DNA of 64,000 bases from Phocaeicola sp. (GTDB taxonomy: Bacteria > Bacteroidota > Bacteroidia > Bacteroidales > Bacteroidaceae), in contig JALEQJ010000053.1 in NCBI GenBank assembly GCA_022764505.1, positions 23,353 through 87,352 on the forward strand. Direction: 5' to 3'. Both the position numbers and the translations under genes were made by a program. The first letter of the stretch is position 1. Each line of letters opens with the position of its first letter. Below are positions 9,080 to 19,292 of this stretch, one piece after another. The notes under the pieces were generated by a model. It worked only from the letters and a program-made list of their open reading frames with translations. It did no database searches and was not told the DNA's origin.

Positions 9080-10072
9080 ATGGACTTAAAAGAAATCACT
9101 CAACGAATAAAAGATGGCGGAGATCTGACTCGTAAGGAGGCTTCCGAATTGCTCCACCTAACAGACCGAGAGTCGCTGTATGAAGCAGCCCATTGCATTA
9201 CCGCTCATTTTGCCCCTACGCTTTTTGATACTTGCTCCATTGTCAATGTGAAGAGCGGACACTGCCCCGAAGACTGCAAATGGTGTGCCCAAAGCGCACA
9301 CTATCATACCGATGCGGACGAATATAGTGCATTGGAAACACAAGAATGTGTGCAACAGGCAGCATTTAATCGCAAACAGGGTGTAGGACGCTTTTCGCTG
9401 GTAGCCAGTGGTCGCCGACCCACAGTAGCGGATATGAACCGATATCTGGATATTTATGCGAGTATACACCGTGAGGTACCGGATATCAAGTTGTGTGCAT
9501 CACTCGGATTGTGTACAGAAGAACAATTGCACCGCTTACGAGAAGCAGGCGTAACCACCTATCACTGCAATATGGAAAGCGCACCGGATTTTTTCGGCAC
9601 TCTCTGCACCACACATACGCAACGTCAGAAAGAGGAAACACTGGCGGCAGCACGCAAGGTGGGTATGCGCATCTGTTCAGGTGGCATCATTGGTATGGGC
9701 GAATCGGCAGAGCAACGCATTGATTTTGCATTTTATCTGCGGCATATCGGTTCATTATCCATTCCCATCAATATCCTGCAACCCATTCCCGGCACACCAC
9801 TACAAGACACACCACCATTGACAGAAGACGAATATCTGACAGCTGTAGCTCTATTTCGCCTGATCAATCCACGTGCGTTTTTGCGCTTTTCGGGCGGACG
9901 TGCTCAACTATCGGACGAAATCCAACGCAGAGCCATCTATATAGGTATAAATGCAGCCATCACAGGGGATCTGCTTACTACCATCGGTTGCACCACACCA
10001 CACGATATGACAATGATAACAGAGATGGGCAAAATCAATAGCAATGATACAGACTGGGAAATAAACTCATAG
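9080..10072 (+). CDS. bioB: Biotin synthase
   Basis: Radical SAM CxxxCxxC ([17 protein letters not shown]), [30 protein letters not shown] motifs. Confidence 0.96.
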   Translation: MDLKEITQRIKDGGDLTRKEASELLHLTDRESLYEAAHCITAHFAPTLFDTCSIVNVKSGHCPEDCKWCAQSAHYHTDADEYSALETQECVQQAAFNRKQGVGRFSLVASGRRPTVADMNRYLDIYASIHREVPDIKLCASLGLCTEEQLHRLREAGVTTYHCNMESAPDFFGTLCTTHTQRQKEETLAAARKVGMRICSGGIIGMGESAEQRIDFAFYLRHIGSLSIPINILQPIPGTPLQDTPPLTEDEYLTAVALFRLINPRAFLRFSGGRAQLSDEIQRRAIYIGINAAITGDLLTTIGCTTPHDMTMITEMGKINSNDTDWEINS

Positions 10073-10084
10073 CCTGATTAAAAA

Positions 10085-10296
10085 CATTGTGCTAAGGGTA
10101 TCTTGGAGACTTATTACCTATTCAAGAGAGGGTAATATGAATATCTCTATTCCGTACTATAGTTTACATAAACCGCAATGGAAGTTTATAAAAACTATAG
10201 TGGAGGTTTACATAAACTCAAGTATGAAACAGAGATTCCCAATGATAGGATAAAAAAGAACGAGGCTGTAGCAAAAATGACTCTTGCTACAGCCTC
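10085..10296. repeat. Dispersed intergenic composite repeat, copy 1 (contains a 3-unit, 22-bp-period GTTTAYATAAAC array and a terminator hairpin)
   Basis: Clearly homologous to the reverse complement of 40937-41135 (ATTGTGCTAAG...CTACCTATTC...GAATATCTCTATT[C/T]CGTA...array...AAGTATGAAA...TTCCCAA[T/C]GATAGGATAAAAAAG...GAGGCTGTAGCAAAAAT). Confidence 0.85.
10262..10296 (-). terminator. Terminator hairpin downstream of tpx
   Basis: GAGGCTGTAGCAaaaatgactctTGCTACAGCCTC, 3' of tpx. Confidence 0.7.
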
Positions 10297-10318
10297 CTAT
10301 CTTTTTCTACTACGCTAC

Positions 10319-10822
10319 TTACTTAATAGCAGCCAAAGCTGCTTCGTAGTTTGGTTCATTTACGATGTCTTCTACCATTTCTGTATAGATAACCTTTCCT
10401 TCCGGATTCAAGACTACTACAGAACGTGCCAAGAGACCTGCCAAAGGACCATCTGTCATCAGCACACCATAGTTTTCTGCAAAGTGAGATGTATAACGGA
10501 AGTCTGACAAAGAAACTACATTTTCTATACCTTCTGTAGTACAGAAACGACCTTGTGCGAAAGGAAGGTCTTTGGAAATAGCCAAGACTACTGTGTTGGG
10601 AAGACCTGCAGCCAGCTGATTGAACTTACGCACAGAAGTAGCACAAACACCGGTGTCCATACTGGGGAAGATGTTCAATACTGCAAACTTACCCTTTATG
10701 TCTGCCAATGTACAAGTGCTTAAATCTCCTTTTACTAATGCGAAGTCCGGTGCAACCTGTCCTATTTTTACAAATTCTCCTGCTAATGTTACAGGCGAAC
10801 CTTTGAATGCTGTTTTTGCCAT
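10319..10822 (-). CDS. tpx: Thiol peroxidase (Tpx-type 2-Cys peroxiredoxin)
   Basis: [56 protein letters not shown]. Confidence 0.96.
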   Translation of the reverse strand: MAKTAFKGSPVTLAGEFVKIGQVAPDFALVKGDLSTCTLADIKGKFAVLNIFPSMDTGVCATSVRKFNQLAAGLPNTVVLAISKDLPFAQGRFCTTEGIENVVSLSDFRYTSHFAENYGVLMTDGPLAGLLARSVVVLNPEGKVIYTEMVEDIVNEPNYEAALAAIK

Positions 10823-11001
10823 ATATTTTTATTGTTATGTGAATACTAAGAAGCAGATATACGCTTCATTCTTATACAAATATAACCAATAAAGACGTAC
10901 CATAGACATAAAACCCTCATTATTTTACTTTTCTAACATTCTATGGTTCTTCTACGCCTCTTTTTTAGTTTACTTTGCAAGCTCAATCAAGACTTATAAA
11001 T

Positions 11002-11910
11002 ATGGCACGTAGCATAAAAGATTATTTCGTATTGGTAGCAAAAGGTATGGGTATGGGCGCAGCAGATGTTGTACCCGGAGTCTCGGGAGGTACCATTGCT
11101 TTCATTGTAGGTATTTATGACGAATTATTAAATACCATCAAAAGTATCAATATCAAAAATTTAAGATTATTACTAAAAGGTGATTTGAAAGCCTTTTTTA
11201 CAGCCACCAATGCGTATTTTCTGATTGCTATTTTAGCAGGTATCGCCATCAGTATTTTGTCCTTGGCAAAACTCATCACCTACCTGTTAGATGCACACCC
11301 TGTATTGGTTTGGTCATTTTTCTTTGGGCTTGTCTTGGCTTCCGCTTGGTTTGTGTCTAAGGAAATCACTCGCTGGAACTTCAGCAATATCATTTTATTC
11401 ATTGCAGGTACTATTCTGGCATTCTATATTACTATGGCTACCCCTGCAGAAACCTCTTCTCACCCACTCTTTATATTTGTTTGCGGTGCTGTAGCTATTT
11501 GTGCTATGATTTTACCCGGTATTTCCGGTAGTTTTATTCTGGTGCTGATGGGAAAGTACTATTATATTATGGAGGCTATTAAAAATATAGACATCACTAC
11601 TATTCTGATATTTGGTGCAGGTGCATTTGTAGGAATTACGAGTTTTTCTCGTATCCTATCTTATGCCCTCTCTCATATCCGTAATGCTACCCTAGCTATA
11701 CTTTCCGGCTTTATGCTCGGATCACTCAATAAGGTTTGGCCTTGGAAAGCACAAGAAACTATCCTCTCAGAAGGACATAAAATACGTATAGAAACCAATA
11801 TACTACCGGAAGGAGATTGGTATGTAGCCCTTCTGCTTATGTGTACAGGATTTATTCTTGTTTATTTTATAGAAAAATTTGGGAATCAACATTCACAAAA
11901 AAACGCTTAA
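11002..11910 (+). CDS. DUF368 membrane protein (PopT-type undecaprenyl-phosphate translocase family)
   Basis: KGMGMGAADVVPGVSGGTIAFIVGIYDELL and MILPGISGSFILVLMGKYY paired signature motifs; multiple TM segments. Start ATG 11002 preferred over TTG 10975. Confidence 0.9.
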   Translation: MARSIKDYFVLVAKGMGMGAADVVPGVSGGTIAFIVGIYDELLNTIKSINIKNLRLLLKGDLKAFFTATNAYFLIAILAGIAISILSLAKLITYLLDAHPVLVWSFFFGLVLASAWFVSKEITRWNFSNIILFIAGTILAFYITMATPAETSSHPLFIFVCGAVAICAMILPGISGSFILVLMGKYYYIMEAIKNIDITTILIFGAGAFVGITSFSRILSYALSHIRNATLAILSGFMLGSLNKVWPWKAQETILSEGHKIRIETNILPEGDWYVALLLMCTGFILVYFIEKFGNQHSQKNA

Positions 11911-11914
11911 CTCT

Positions 11915-12793
11915 ATGCATATAGGCAGTAACAATAAGAAAATAGTAGCCGTACACGATTTGTCGGGTGTGGGACGTGTATCTCTTATGGTAGCTATTCC
12001 CATTCTTTCTACTATGGGCTTCCAAGTTTGCCCTCTTCCTACTGCAATCCTATCCGGGCATACGCAATTTCCCACCTTCTCTTTTTTGGATTTGACAGAC
12101 GAGATGGAACGTATCATTGTACAGTGGAAAAAACTCGGTATGAAGTTTGATGCCTTTTATACAGGGTACTTAGGGTCTCCACGGCAAGCTGCTATTGTTT
12201 CGGAATTTATAGCAGATTTCTCCACAGAAGAAACCCCGGTCATAGTAGATCCTGTATTGGGAGATAATGGGAAACTATATACCTCCATCACAGAAGAAAT
12301 GGTCGTAGCTATGAGACAACTCATCGCCCATGCAGACCTTATCACTCCCAATATGACAGAGTTATTTTTCTTATTGGGAAAACCTTACGAAGAAATAATC
12401 TCCGAAGATAAACTCAAAGCTTACCTCAAAGAATTATCGGAAACAGGTCCTTCTATCGTTATCGTTACCAGTGTCCCCATAGCAAACGATCCCACCAAGA
12501 CTTCTGTCTATGCTTACGATAAGGACAGTCATAGATACTGGAGAATCACTTGCCCGTATCTGCCTGCGCACTATCCCGGTACAGGAGATACTTTCACAAG
12601 TGTAATTACAGGGGCTATCCTGCAAGGAGACAGCCTACCTATGGCAATGGAAAGAGCTACGCAATTTATCTTGCAAGCCATCAGAGCTACCTTCGGGTAT
12701 GATACCTCTATGCAAGAAGGCATTATGTTGGAAAAAGTACTGCACAACTTAGAACTTCCCTTACAAGTAAGTACCTACGAAAAGATAGACTGA
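11915..12793 (+). CDS. Pyridoxamine kinase (PfkB/ribokinase family)
   Basis: VAVHDLSGVGRVSLMVAIPILSTMGFQVCPLPTAILS, DPVLGDNGKLY, ITPNMTELFFLLG, YPGTGDTFTSVITG. Confidence 0.9.
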   Translation: MHIGSNNKKIVAVHDLSGVGRVSLMVAIPILSTMGFQVCPLPTAILSGHTQFPTFSFLDLTDEMERIIVQWKKLGMKFDAFYTGYLGSPRQAAIVSEFIADFSTEETPVIVDPVLGDNGKLYTSITEEMVVAMRQLIAHADLITPNMTELFFLLGKPYEEIISEDKLKAYLKELSETGPSIVIVTSVPIANDPTKTSVYAYDKDSHRYWRITCPYLPAHYPGTGDTFTSVITGAILQGDSLPMAMERATQFILQAIRATFGYDTSMQEGIMLEKVLHNLELPLQVSTYEKID

Positions 12794-12979
12794 TAAGCTT
12801 CCGGAGAAATAAAGGCGGATATTATCTTACCCGATATGAAAGCTTAACAACAAATTTCTGCACGAAAGTAAGTTTAAGCTGTAAGCTTTTATATGACTCA
12901 TTGAAGGCTAAACTACAGGTAAGTTTCACGAAGAAACGAAAAAAAGAACTCGTTTATTTGCCCATTATAAAAAAAGCAG

Positions 12980-12987
12980 TACTTTTG
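12980..12987 (+). promoter_or_regulatory. Bacteroidota -7 promoter element for the tRNA-Cys/Lys unit
   Basis: TACTTTTG (TAnnTTTG) about 29 bp upstream of tRNA-Cys. Confidence 0.55.
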
Positions 12988-13015
12988 TACCGCATTCAGA
13001 AAACGAGATGCTCTT

Positions 13016-13087
13016 GGTTCCTTGGATGAGTGGCTTAGTCAGCGGTCTGCAAAACCGTGTACGGCGGTTCGAATCCGCCAGGAACCT
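13016..13087 (+). tRNA. tRNA-Cys (GCA)
   Basis: GGTTCCT...CGGTCTGCAAAACCG...GGCGGTTCGAATCCGCCAGGAACCT cloverleaf; anticodon GCA; U73. Confidence 0.95.
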
Positions 13088-13095
13088 CAAGAAAG

Positions 13096-13168
13096 GCACT
13101 CTTAGCTCAGTTGGTAGAGCAACTGACTCTTAATCAGTGGGTCCAGGGTTCGAATCCCTGAGGGTGTA
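13096..13168 (+). tRNA. tRNA-Lys (CTT)
   Basis: GCACTCTTAGCTCAGTTGGTAGAGCAACTGACTCTTAATCAGTGGGTCCAGGGTTCGAATCCCTGAGGGTGTA; anticodon CTT. Confidence 0.95.
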
Positions 13169-13172
13169 CTTA

Positions 13173-13201
13173 GAAAGACTTCCTTTTAGGGAGTCTTTTT
13201 T
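13173..13201 (+). terminator. Terminator of tRNA-Cys/Lys unit
   Basis: AAGACTtccttttagggAGTCTTTTTTT. Confidence 0.7.
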
Positions 13202-13274
13202 TGTATCCATAAATGAGCTACGCATATTTCTTTTGAAGGTATTGCATAACCGTCTCTTTCTAAGGAAATAAAAA

Positions 13275-13307
13275 AGTAAGGACTCGGTAACATACCGAAC
13301 CCTTACT
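13275..13307 (-). terminator. Terminator of asd
   Basis: Minus strand AGTAAGGGTTCGGTAtgtTACCGAGTCCTTACT followed by TTTTTT. Confidence 0.75.
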
Positions 13308-13338
13308 CAAAACTATCCTATCATTTATTTTCAATGAT

Positions 13339-14346
13339 TTATTTGCGCCATTCTTTTATTAAGAACTCTGCTATTTGTACCGCATTGAGGGCAGCTCCCT
13401 TTTTGATTTGGTCGCTTACTGTCCAAAAGCTCAACCCACAATCGTCTGTCAAGTCCTTACGAATACGACCTACATATACAGGATCTTTTCCTGCCAAGAA
13501 TAAAGGCATTGGGTAATCTTTTTTCTCGGGATTATCTTGCAGCACAACTCCTTCTGCGCAACTGAAAGCCTCTCTCGCCTCTTCTACAGAAATAGGTCTT
13601 TCCGTCTCTACCCAAATACTTTCTGAGTGTGAACGCAAGGCTGGTACACGTACACAAGTAGCACTAACCTTGATATCCGAGTGCATAATCTTTCTTGTTT
13701 CGTGATACATCTTCATTTCTTCCTTAGTATAGCCATTCTCAGTGAAAACATCTATCTGAGGAATTACGTTGTATGCCAACTGATAAGCGAACTTCTCTAC
13801 TCGTACAGGCTCATTGTTTACAATCTGTCTGTACTGATCGTGCAATTCCTGCATAGCAGCAGCTCCGGCTCCACTTGCAGCCTGATAAGTAGATACATGC
13901 ACACGCTTAATATGAGACAAATTTTCTATCGCTTTGAGTGCTACTACCATCTGTATCGTAGTACAATTAGGATTCGCAATAATATTGCGTGGAGTACAGA
14001 GTGCATCTGCAGCATTTACTTCGGGTACTACGAGTGGTACATCTTCGTCCATACGGAAAGCACTGGAGTTATCTATCATAATAGCACCATGCTTGGTAAT
14101 AGTCTTGGCAAACTCTTTAGAAGTACCCGCACCGGCAGAGGTAAAAGCAATGTCTATTCCTTCAAAGTCATCATTGTGTTGTAAGAGTTTAACCTCTATT
14201 TCTTTTCCTCCAAAGGAGTATCTTGTACCGGCACTTCGTTCTGACCCGAACAAACGTAATTCATCTATTGGGAAATTTCTTTCTGCCAAGACCTTTAAGA
14301 ATTCTTGACCTACTGCGCCACTTGCGCCTACTATCGCTATTTTCAT
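13339..14346 (-). CDS. asd: Aspartate-semialdehyde dehydrogenase
   Basis: [56 protein letters not shown]. Start at 14346 preferred over the upstream extension in the ORF track. Confidence 0.95.
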   Translation of the reverse strand: MKIAIVGASGAVGQEFLKVLAERNFPIDELRLFGSERSAGTRYSFGGKEIEVKLLQHNDDFEGIDIAFTSAGAGTSKEFAKTITKHGAIMIDNSSAFRMDEDVPLVVPEVNAADALCTPRNIIANPNCTTIQMVVALKAIENLSHIKRVHVSTYQAASGAGAAAMQELHDQYRQIVNNEPVRVEKFAYQLAYNVIPQIDVFTENGYTKEEMKMYHETRKIMHSDIKVSATCVRVPALRSHSESIWVETERPISVEEAREAFSCAEGVVLQDNPEKKDYPMPLFLAGKDPVYVGRIRKDLTDDCGLSFWTVSDQIKKGAALNAVQIAEFLIKEWRK

Positions 14347-14400
14347 TCTTTCGTTTTGAGTTGTATAAATAATAGACAAAAGTAAAGATACTGCTACACT

Positions 14401-14444
14401 AAAAAAAATTAGTGTCGCACAAATTTGAAATAGTGCGACACTAA
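14401..14444 (-). terminator. Terminator at the 3' end of the cobalamin operon
   Basis: Minus strand TTAGTGTCGCAC-tatttcaaattt-GTGCGACACTAA followed by TTTTTT. Confidence 0.8.
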
Positions 14445-14470
14445 ATACTTTTATAGTAGAATAAGCCCTA

Positions 14471-16264
14471 TTATGCCAATAGGTTAAATACTTCTCCGTC
14501 CTCACTTATCAGTAGCAGTGTTAAGTCTCCGGAAAAAGTCGTCATACAATGTTTGTAACAATGCTTCATCAAGTGAGTTAAAAATAGCTTTCGGTCTGTA
14601 TCTCCAAATTTTGTCCAGAATTCTCGTGCCAAAACCATACCTTCTATCTGCGCAATGGCTCCTTCTGTACAATCTGCCTCTATGGCTACATTCTTCAGAA
14701 ATTCCTTGTCCAAAATTGCTTTCTTGCTATGTGTATCAAGATGACCGGCAGCCAGTTTTACTGCCTTCCCCAGCATAATACCCAAAATTACTTTATCTAC
14801 TCCTTTCTTCTCTGCAGCAGACAAGGTACTACCTATGAAATTACCATAATGAATAAAAGCTTGCGAGGGTAAATCCGGATATAATTCCTTGACAGAACGC
14901 TCACTCTTGGCACCAGAATTGAAAACCAATCTTTCTGCACCTAATGCTATAGCCACCTCTATTTCTCTTTCTATAGATTCCGTCCATGCTTCCAATGAGA
15001 AGGGACGCACGATACCCAAAGTCCCCAGGATAGAAATACCATCTTTGATACCCAATTTCGGATTAAATGTTTTGACAGCTATTTCTTCTCCACGAGGGAC
15101 GGAGATAGTTACATTCAGTCCGCCACTATACAAAGCACGAAGTTCATTTTGAATCATCTGTCTGGGAACTTTATTGATAGCAGGTTCACCTATAGACAGT
15201 CCTATACCGGGAAGCGTTACCTTCCCTACTCCTTTGCCCTGCAAAAAATGAATACCGGGCTCTACACAAAAGGAGACTGTAGCCATAATGGTTTCTCCGT
15301 GCGTTACATCCGGGTCATCTCCTGCATCTTTTGTAACACAGGCTACAGCATAGCAGGGGTGTTTTTCTACCCTGTCCACTTGCATAGTCATACACTCTCC
15401 ATTGGGAAGAAAAAAGGGCATTTCACGTACTGTACCTCTCCCTAACAATGCCCATAACGCAGATTTGGCAGCTACTGTAGCGCAAGAACCTGTAGTAAAA
15501 CCTATACGCAAAGGATAGAAATCCGGAACAAACCGCTCTACAGCTCTTCGCAAGCCAAACTCTCCTGTTACTACAAAAAAGATAGAAGGCAGAGCCGGTC
15601 TTTTTACCACAAACAATGGGATACCCAGTTTAAGACAAGCCTCTTGCTTCTCATCAAATCCACCGCTATCCCCACTTTCTTTGGTTATCACTGCATCTGC
15701 CCCATACTGTCTTATGAGGGTTTCTGTAGCATCTGCAGAAGAATAAGTGAGGAGTTTTTCTGTAGGAAAACCATACTTCTCTGCCAAGGCAAAAGAACTA
15801 TCACGATCCAAAATCCTGAAAAAGCTCTCATACTGTTTCCAAAATCCAGCCAATTTGCCTATAGTTTGTACACCTGTAAGTGCCAATAATCTACGCACGC
15901 CATACGTCTCCATACGCTCTATGGCATCTTGGTAGTCCTCGCATAGAATGCAAGAAGAATTGAACGTGGGGTATTTTCTTTCTAAACGTATCACAGGTAT
16001 GGCACACGCAGAAGCCGCTTTCTCTACATTATGGTGTAAATTGATAGCAAAAGGGTGTGCTGCATCTACCAATAGGCGGATTTCTTGAGAACGAACAAAA
16101 TCTATGAGTTCGTCCGCTTCCAATCCTCCCGTCAGTCTTATCCCATTCTTGCTCTCTATCTCTTGCTCTTCACCGCGAGTAGAATAATAAAAAGGCTTAC
16201 CGGCTTGGTCTAAGGTTCTAGTAGCGATACGCCCCTCTGTCGTTCCTCCTAATACAAGAATCAT
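14471..16264 (-). CDS. Fusion: precorrin-6A reductase (CbiJ/CobK) - cobalt-precorrin-5B C1-methyltransferase (CbiD)
   Basis: N-terminus [31 protein letters not shown] (CbiJ); C-terminal half [23 protein letters not shown]...[21 protein letters not shown] (CbiD). Confidence 0.92.
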   Translation of the reverse strand: MILVLGGTTEGRIATRTLDQAGKPFYYSTRGEEQEIESKNGIRLTGGLEADELIDFVRSQEIRLLVDAAHPFAINLHHNVEKAASACAIPVIRLERKYPTFNSSCILCEDYQDAIERMETYGVRRLLALTGVQTIGKLAGFWKQYESFFRILDRDSSFALAEKYGFPTEKLLTYSSADATETLIRQYGADAVITKESGDSGGFDEKQEACLKLGIPLFVVKRPALPSIFFVVTGEFGLRRAVERFVPDFYPLRIGFTTGSCATVAAKSALWALLGRGTVREMPFFLPNGECMTMQVDRVEKHPCYAVACVTKDAGDDPDVTHGETIMATVSFCVEPGIHFLQGKGVGKVTLPGIGLSIGEPAINKVPRQMIQNELRALYSGGLNVTISVPRGEEIAVKTFNPKLGIKDGISILGTLGIVRPFSLEAWTESIEREIEVAIALGAERLVFNSGAKSERSVKELYPDLPSQAFIHYGNFIGSTLSAAEKKGVDKVILGIMLGKAVKLAAGHLDTHSKKAILDKEFLKNVAIEADCTEGAIAQIEGMVLAREFWTKFGDTDRKLFLTHLMKHCYKHCMTTFSGDLTLLLISEDGEVFNLLA

Positions 16265-18093
16265 CTTCTGAAAAGATGTTTGAACTCATCTGCATACAGG
16301 CGAGACAAGCCTTTTCTATTGTCTATAGCCTCTCCTACTACTAATAGTGTAGTGAGTGTAAGTTTATTTTCTTTTACCGTCTTTGCCATATCCTGTAAGG
16401 TACAGCGATAGATTTTCTCATCTTTCCACGTAAGTTTATAGCACACAGCTACGGGTGTTTCCGGAGGATAAGCCTGTAGTAATTCTGCTTGCACTTTCTC
16501 TACGATACCTGCACTCAAATAGATGCACATCGTACTTTGAGATTGCGCCAATTTATGTAATTGCTCTCTCTCCGGCATTGGAGTACGTCCCTCTCCACGT
16601 GTAAGAATGATGGTTTGTACTTTCTCCGGAATGGTAAACTGAGAGTTCAATGCGGCAGCAGCAGCTTGGAAAGAAGAGATGCCCGGCGTAATATGATAAC
16701 TCATATCGTATTGGTCAAAATAAGCCATCTGCTCTTGTATAGCTCCGTAGATGCAAGGATCTCCCGTATGCAGACGTACAACCAACAAGCCTCTATCGTA
16801 AAATTCTTTCATTATAGCAAACTGCTCTTCCAAATTCATATCAGCCGAACTTCTTACTACCGCACCCTCTTTGGCATAATAAGTAAGATCTATAGGAACC
16901 AGACTACCTGCATAAAGAATCAAGTCTGCTTGTTGTAAGAAACGCTTTCCACGTACGGAAACCAGTTCAGGATCTCCGGGACCGGCACCCACTATTTCTA
17001 TATGCCCTTGTCTGATCACTTCTCTACTCAATGCTACAGAATAAGTAAAATCTCCTCCTTCTTGCAACTTTCCTTTTTGTTTTTCTACGAGTAGTTTCCC
17101 TCTATGGCTACTCAACAAAGCACCGGCTTCCGAAACGCTGGGTGTTCCAACTGCTTGTAAAGGATTATCGGAAGGATTGGGTACATCTATCCCCTCTAAT
17201 TCCTGCGCGGTATAAATGGTTATTTGAGGAACATCAAACTGTTTTTGCAGAGCAGATAAAAGAGGCTCTTCTTTCTTTTGTTCTACAGTAGCTATAGTAT
17301 AGATAGAGTGAGGAGATAACAAATGTTGCTCTACCAATTGTTGCTGAATAGCTGTAGGTATTCCTTCTGTAGGACACATACGCCTGCAACCTACCCCCAA
17401 GTGTAAAACTTTAGGGCGGAAATAGAGAGTTAGCATCGTTGTAGGATAAATGTGAGGAGTTACAGCTATCAGTACCACATACTTTGTTTCGGGGATTTCA
17501 TCTTTATGATAATAGATGTCTATATGAGCAGGCTTGGTGCGTTCCAAAAAAGCCGTTCCTTGATCTTTTATATCCAAAAGTAATGCAATAGGCTTCTTCT
17601 GTACAAAAGCAAAGATCACTTGATTCATAGTATTATGGTCTGCTTCCGGATACCAACCATAAGTTCCTCCCAAAGTATCCAACGCCCATAACCCTTCATT
17701 GTCGCTCTGTGTGGTAATTACTGGGATTCCTCCCAAAGTATGCGCTATTCTATTTGCCCATTCATTGGCTCCTCCTATATGCCCGGACAATACGGGTATC
17801 ACAAACTGACCTGTACTATCTATACAAAGCACTGCAGGGTCGTGATATTTATGCTGTACATAAGGAGCGATGAGCCTTACACAAATGCCCAATGCACCCA
17901 GTACTATGATTTGCGAATGTTGCTCAAAAACTTGAGCCATTACCTCTCCAAAAGATTTTACGAGTATTGTATTAGAAAACTCTACGTCTTCCTTGGCGTA
18001 AATTGTAATATGTGGATATTCTCTTCGTAAAGTCTCTACCATCGTGAGATTTTGAGCGGAGACCAATAAAAGAGCTATATTTTCTTCTTTCAT
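16261..18093 (-). CDS. Fusion: CbiG (cobalt-precorrin-5A hydrolase) - CbiF/CobM (precorrin-4 C11-methyltransferase)
   Basis: N-terminal half with CbiG motifs (LGALGICVRLIAPYVQ, VLSGHIGGANEWANRIA, LHLGVGCRRMCPTEGI); C-terminus IEIVGAGPGDPELVSVRGKRFLQQADLILYAGSLV, HTGDPCIYGAIQEQM. 4-bp overlap with the next gene. Confidence 0.92.
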   Translation of the reverse strand: MKEENIALLLVSAQNLTMVETLRREYPHITIYAKEDVEFSNTILVKSFGEVMAQVFEQHSQIIVLGALGICVRLIAPYVQHKYHDPAVLCIDSTGQFVIPVLSGHIGGANEWANRIAHTLGGIPVITTQSDNEGLWALDTLGGTYGWYPEADHNTMNQVIFAFVQKKPIALLLDIKDQGTAFLERTKPAHIDIYYHKDEIPETKYVVLIAVTPHIYPTTMLTLYFRPKVLHLGVGCRRMCPTEGIPTAIQQQLVEQHLLSPHSIYTIATVEQKKEEPLLSALQKQFDVPQITIYTAQELEGIDVPNPSDNPLQAVGTPSVSEAGALLSSHRGKLLVEKQKGKLQEGGDFTYSVALSREVIRQGHIEIVGAGPGDPELVSVRGKRFLQQADLILYAGSLVPIDLTYYAKEGAVVRSSADMNLEEQFAIMKEFYDRGLLVVRLHTGDPCIYGAIQEQMAYFDQYDMSYHITPGISSFQAAAAALNSQFTIPEKVQTIILTRGEGRTPMPEREQLHKLAQSQSTMCIYLSAGIVEKVQAELLQAYPPETPVAVCYKLTWKDEKIYRCTLQDMAKTVKENKLTLTTLLVVGEAIDNRKGLSRLYADEFKHLFRR

Positions 18094-19277
18094 TGCGCTT
18101 TAAGTATTTCTATTTTATTAAATGAATCAATAGTGATTTGTACAGAAGATTGTATCTCTTTTCCTATATGCCGTATACTCTCGCGAAATTCGTTCAAGCT
18201 ATTTTCTGATACTGAGTTGAAAACGATAATTCCACCGGGCTGAAGATATTGATTGATTTTTTCCAAAATCTCATAGAGTTTATTGCCATGCCCTCCTATA
18301 AAGACAGCATCTGGGCGTGGTAAGTTTTCCACATCTGCCAAGAGGAAATCTCCTATATAATGCTGAATGCCTACTGCTCCGAATTTCTCTGCGTTGCGTT
18401 TCATAAGTTCATCTCCCTCCTCTCTTATCTCAAAAGAATGTATATCCAAATGAGGGAAATGTAATTTTGCTTCTATAGAAACAGAACCGGTACAAAAACC
18501 TACGTCCCAAAATACCTTTCGCTCAGTTAAATCCAAGACATTGAGCGTAAGAAGGCGAATGGGCATCTTCGTGATCATTTTTGCTCTGCCATTCAGCAGA
18601 TAAAACTCGTTATCGGGAATACCAAAATATCTTTTACGAGCATAGGTTCTCTGCAATATCAAGCAATTAGGGTGCCTTAAATCTGTTAATTGAGTAGCTT
18701 CTTCCAAGGAGAGTTTACTTATTCTTTCTTCTGTTTCATTGCCTAAGCACTCTCCTACATACATCACATAGTTATCATAGCCATAACGAAGCATTCTCTC
18801 TGCTATAGTAACGGGTGTGTGTTTCTTATCCGTTAGTACACCTATCAGCTGTTCTCCATCTATCAGAGCCTTATCAAATAAGTTCCAAGGTCTTCCCGTA
18901 AGAGAAACCATATGCATCTCGTGATAAGGCATAGTAAGTTGGTGTGCCAAGCTCTGTAACGAGTTAAAATAGGGATATACCTTGATTTCCGATTGAGGAA
19001 ACTCTCTCTGCAAAGTTGTAGCAAAACCAAAGAAAAGCGGATCTCCAGAAGCAAATACCACTACTTGCTTATGTGCTTTGTAAGCCTCAAGAGATGATTG
19101 TAATGGAACTACAATATCTATCCATTGGAAGCCTTCCGGCAAGAGAGAAGACACTATTTCAAAATGCCTCCTACCACCGGAAAATACCTTCCCTTGCTGA
19201 ATGAGTGTTTTCACGTAAGGAGAAAAAAACTGCTCTCTACAATCACTCAAACCTATCACTATGAACGTAGTATTCAT
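18090..19277 (-). CDS. Precorrin-6Y C5,15-methyltransferase/decarboxylase (CbiE-CbiT, CobL type)
   Basis: CbiE part (VFSGGRRHFEIVSSLLPEG, FASGDPLFFGFATTL) and CbiT part (FWDVGFCTGSVSIEAKLHFPHLDIHSFEI, PDAVFIGGHGNKLYEIL). Confidence 0.92.
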   Translation of the reverse strand: MNTTFIVIGLSDCREQFFSPYVKTLIQQGKVFSGGRRHFEIVSSLLPEGFQWIDIVVPLQSSLEAYKAHKQVVVFASGDPLFFGFATTLQREFPQSEIKVYPYFNSLQSLAHQLTMPYHEMHMVSLTGRPWNLFDKALIDGEQLIGVLTDKKHTPVTIAERMLRYGYDNYVMYVGECLGNETEERISKLSLEEATQLTDLRHPNCLILQRTYARKRYFGIPDNEFYLLNGRAKMITKMPIRLLTLNVLDLTERKVFWDVGFCTGSVSIEAKLHFPHLDIHSFEIREEGDELMKRNAEKFGAVGIQHYIGDFLLADVENLPRPDAVFIGGHGNKLYEILEKINQYLQPGGIIVFNSVSENSLNEFRESIRHIGKEIQSSVQITIDSFNKIEILKAQ

Positions 19278-19292
19278 CTATATCATCTACAA

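Noticed and set aside
10162-10217. Repeat/spacer array considered as a mini-CRISPR
   Set aside because: Units are only 12 nt, linkers are 9-10 nt and themselves conserved, there are only 2-4 units per locus, and no cas genes are present.
12794-12960. AAGCTT-rich inverted-looking segment upstream of tRNA-Cys
   Set aside because: Several short AAGCTT/AAGTTT words recur but without regular spacing or a stable structure; not clearly related to the 22-bp array family.
16561-16938. Long antisense ORFs opposite the cobalamin operon and other genes (many in the track)
   Set aside because: They lie opposite well-supported coding genes and show no recognisable domains; the sense frames explain the sequence.
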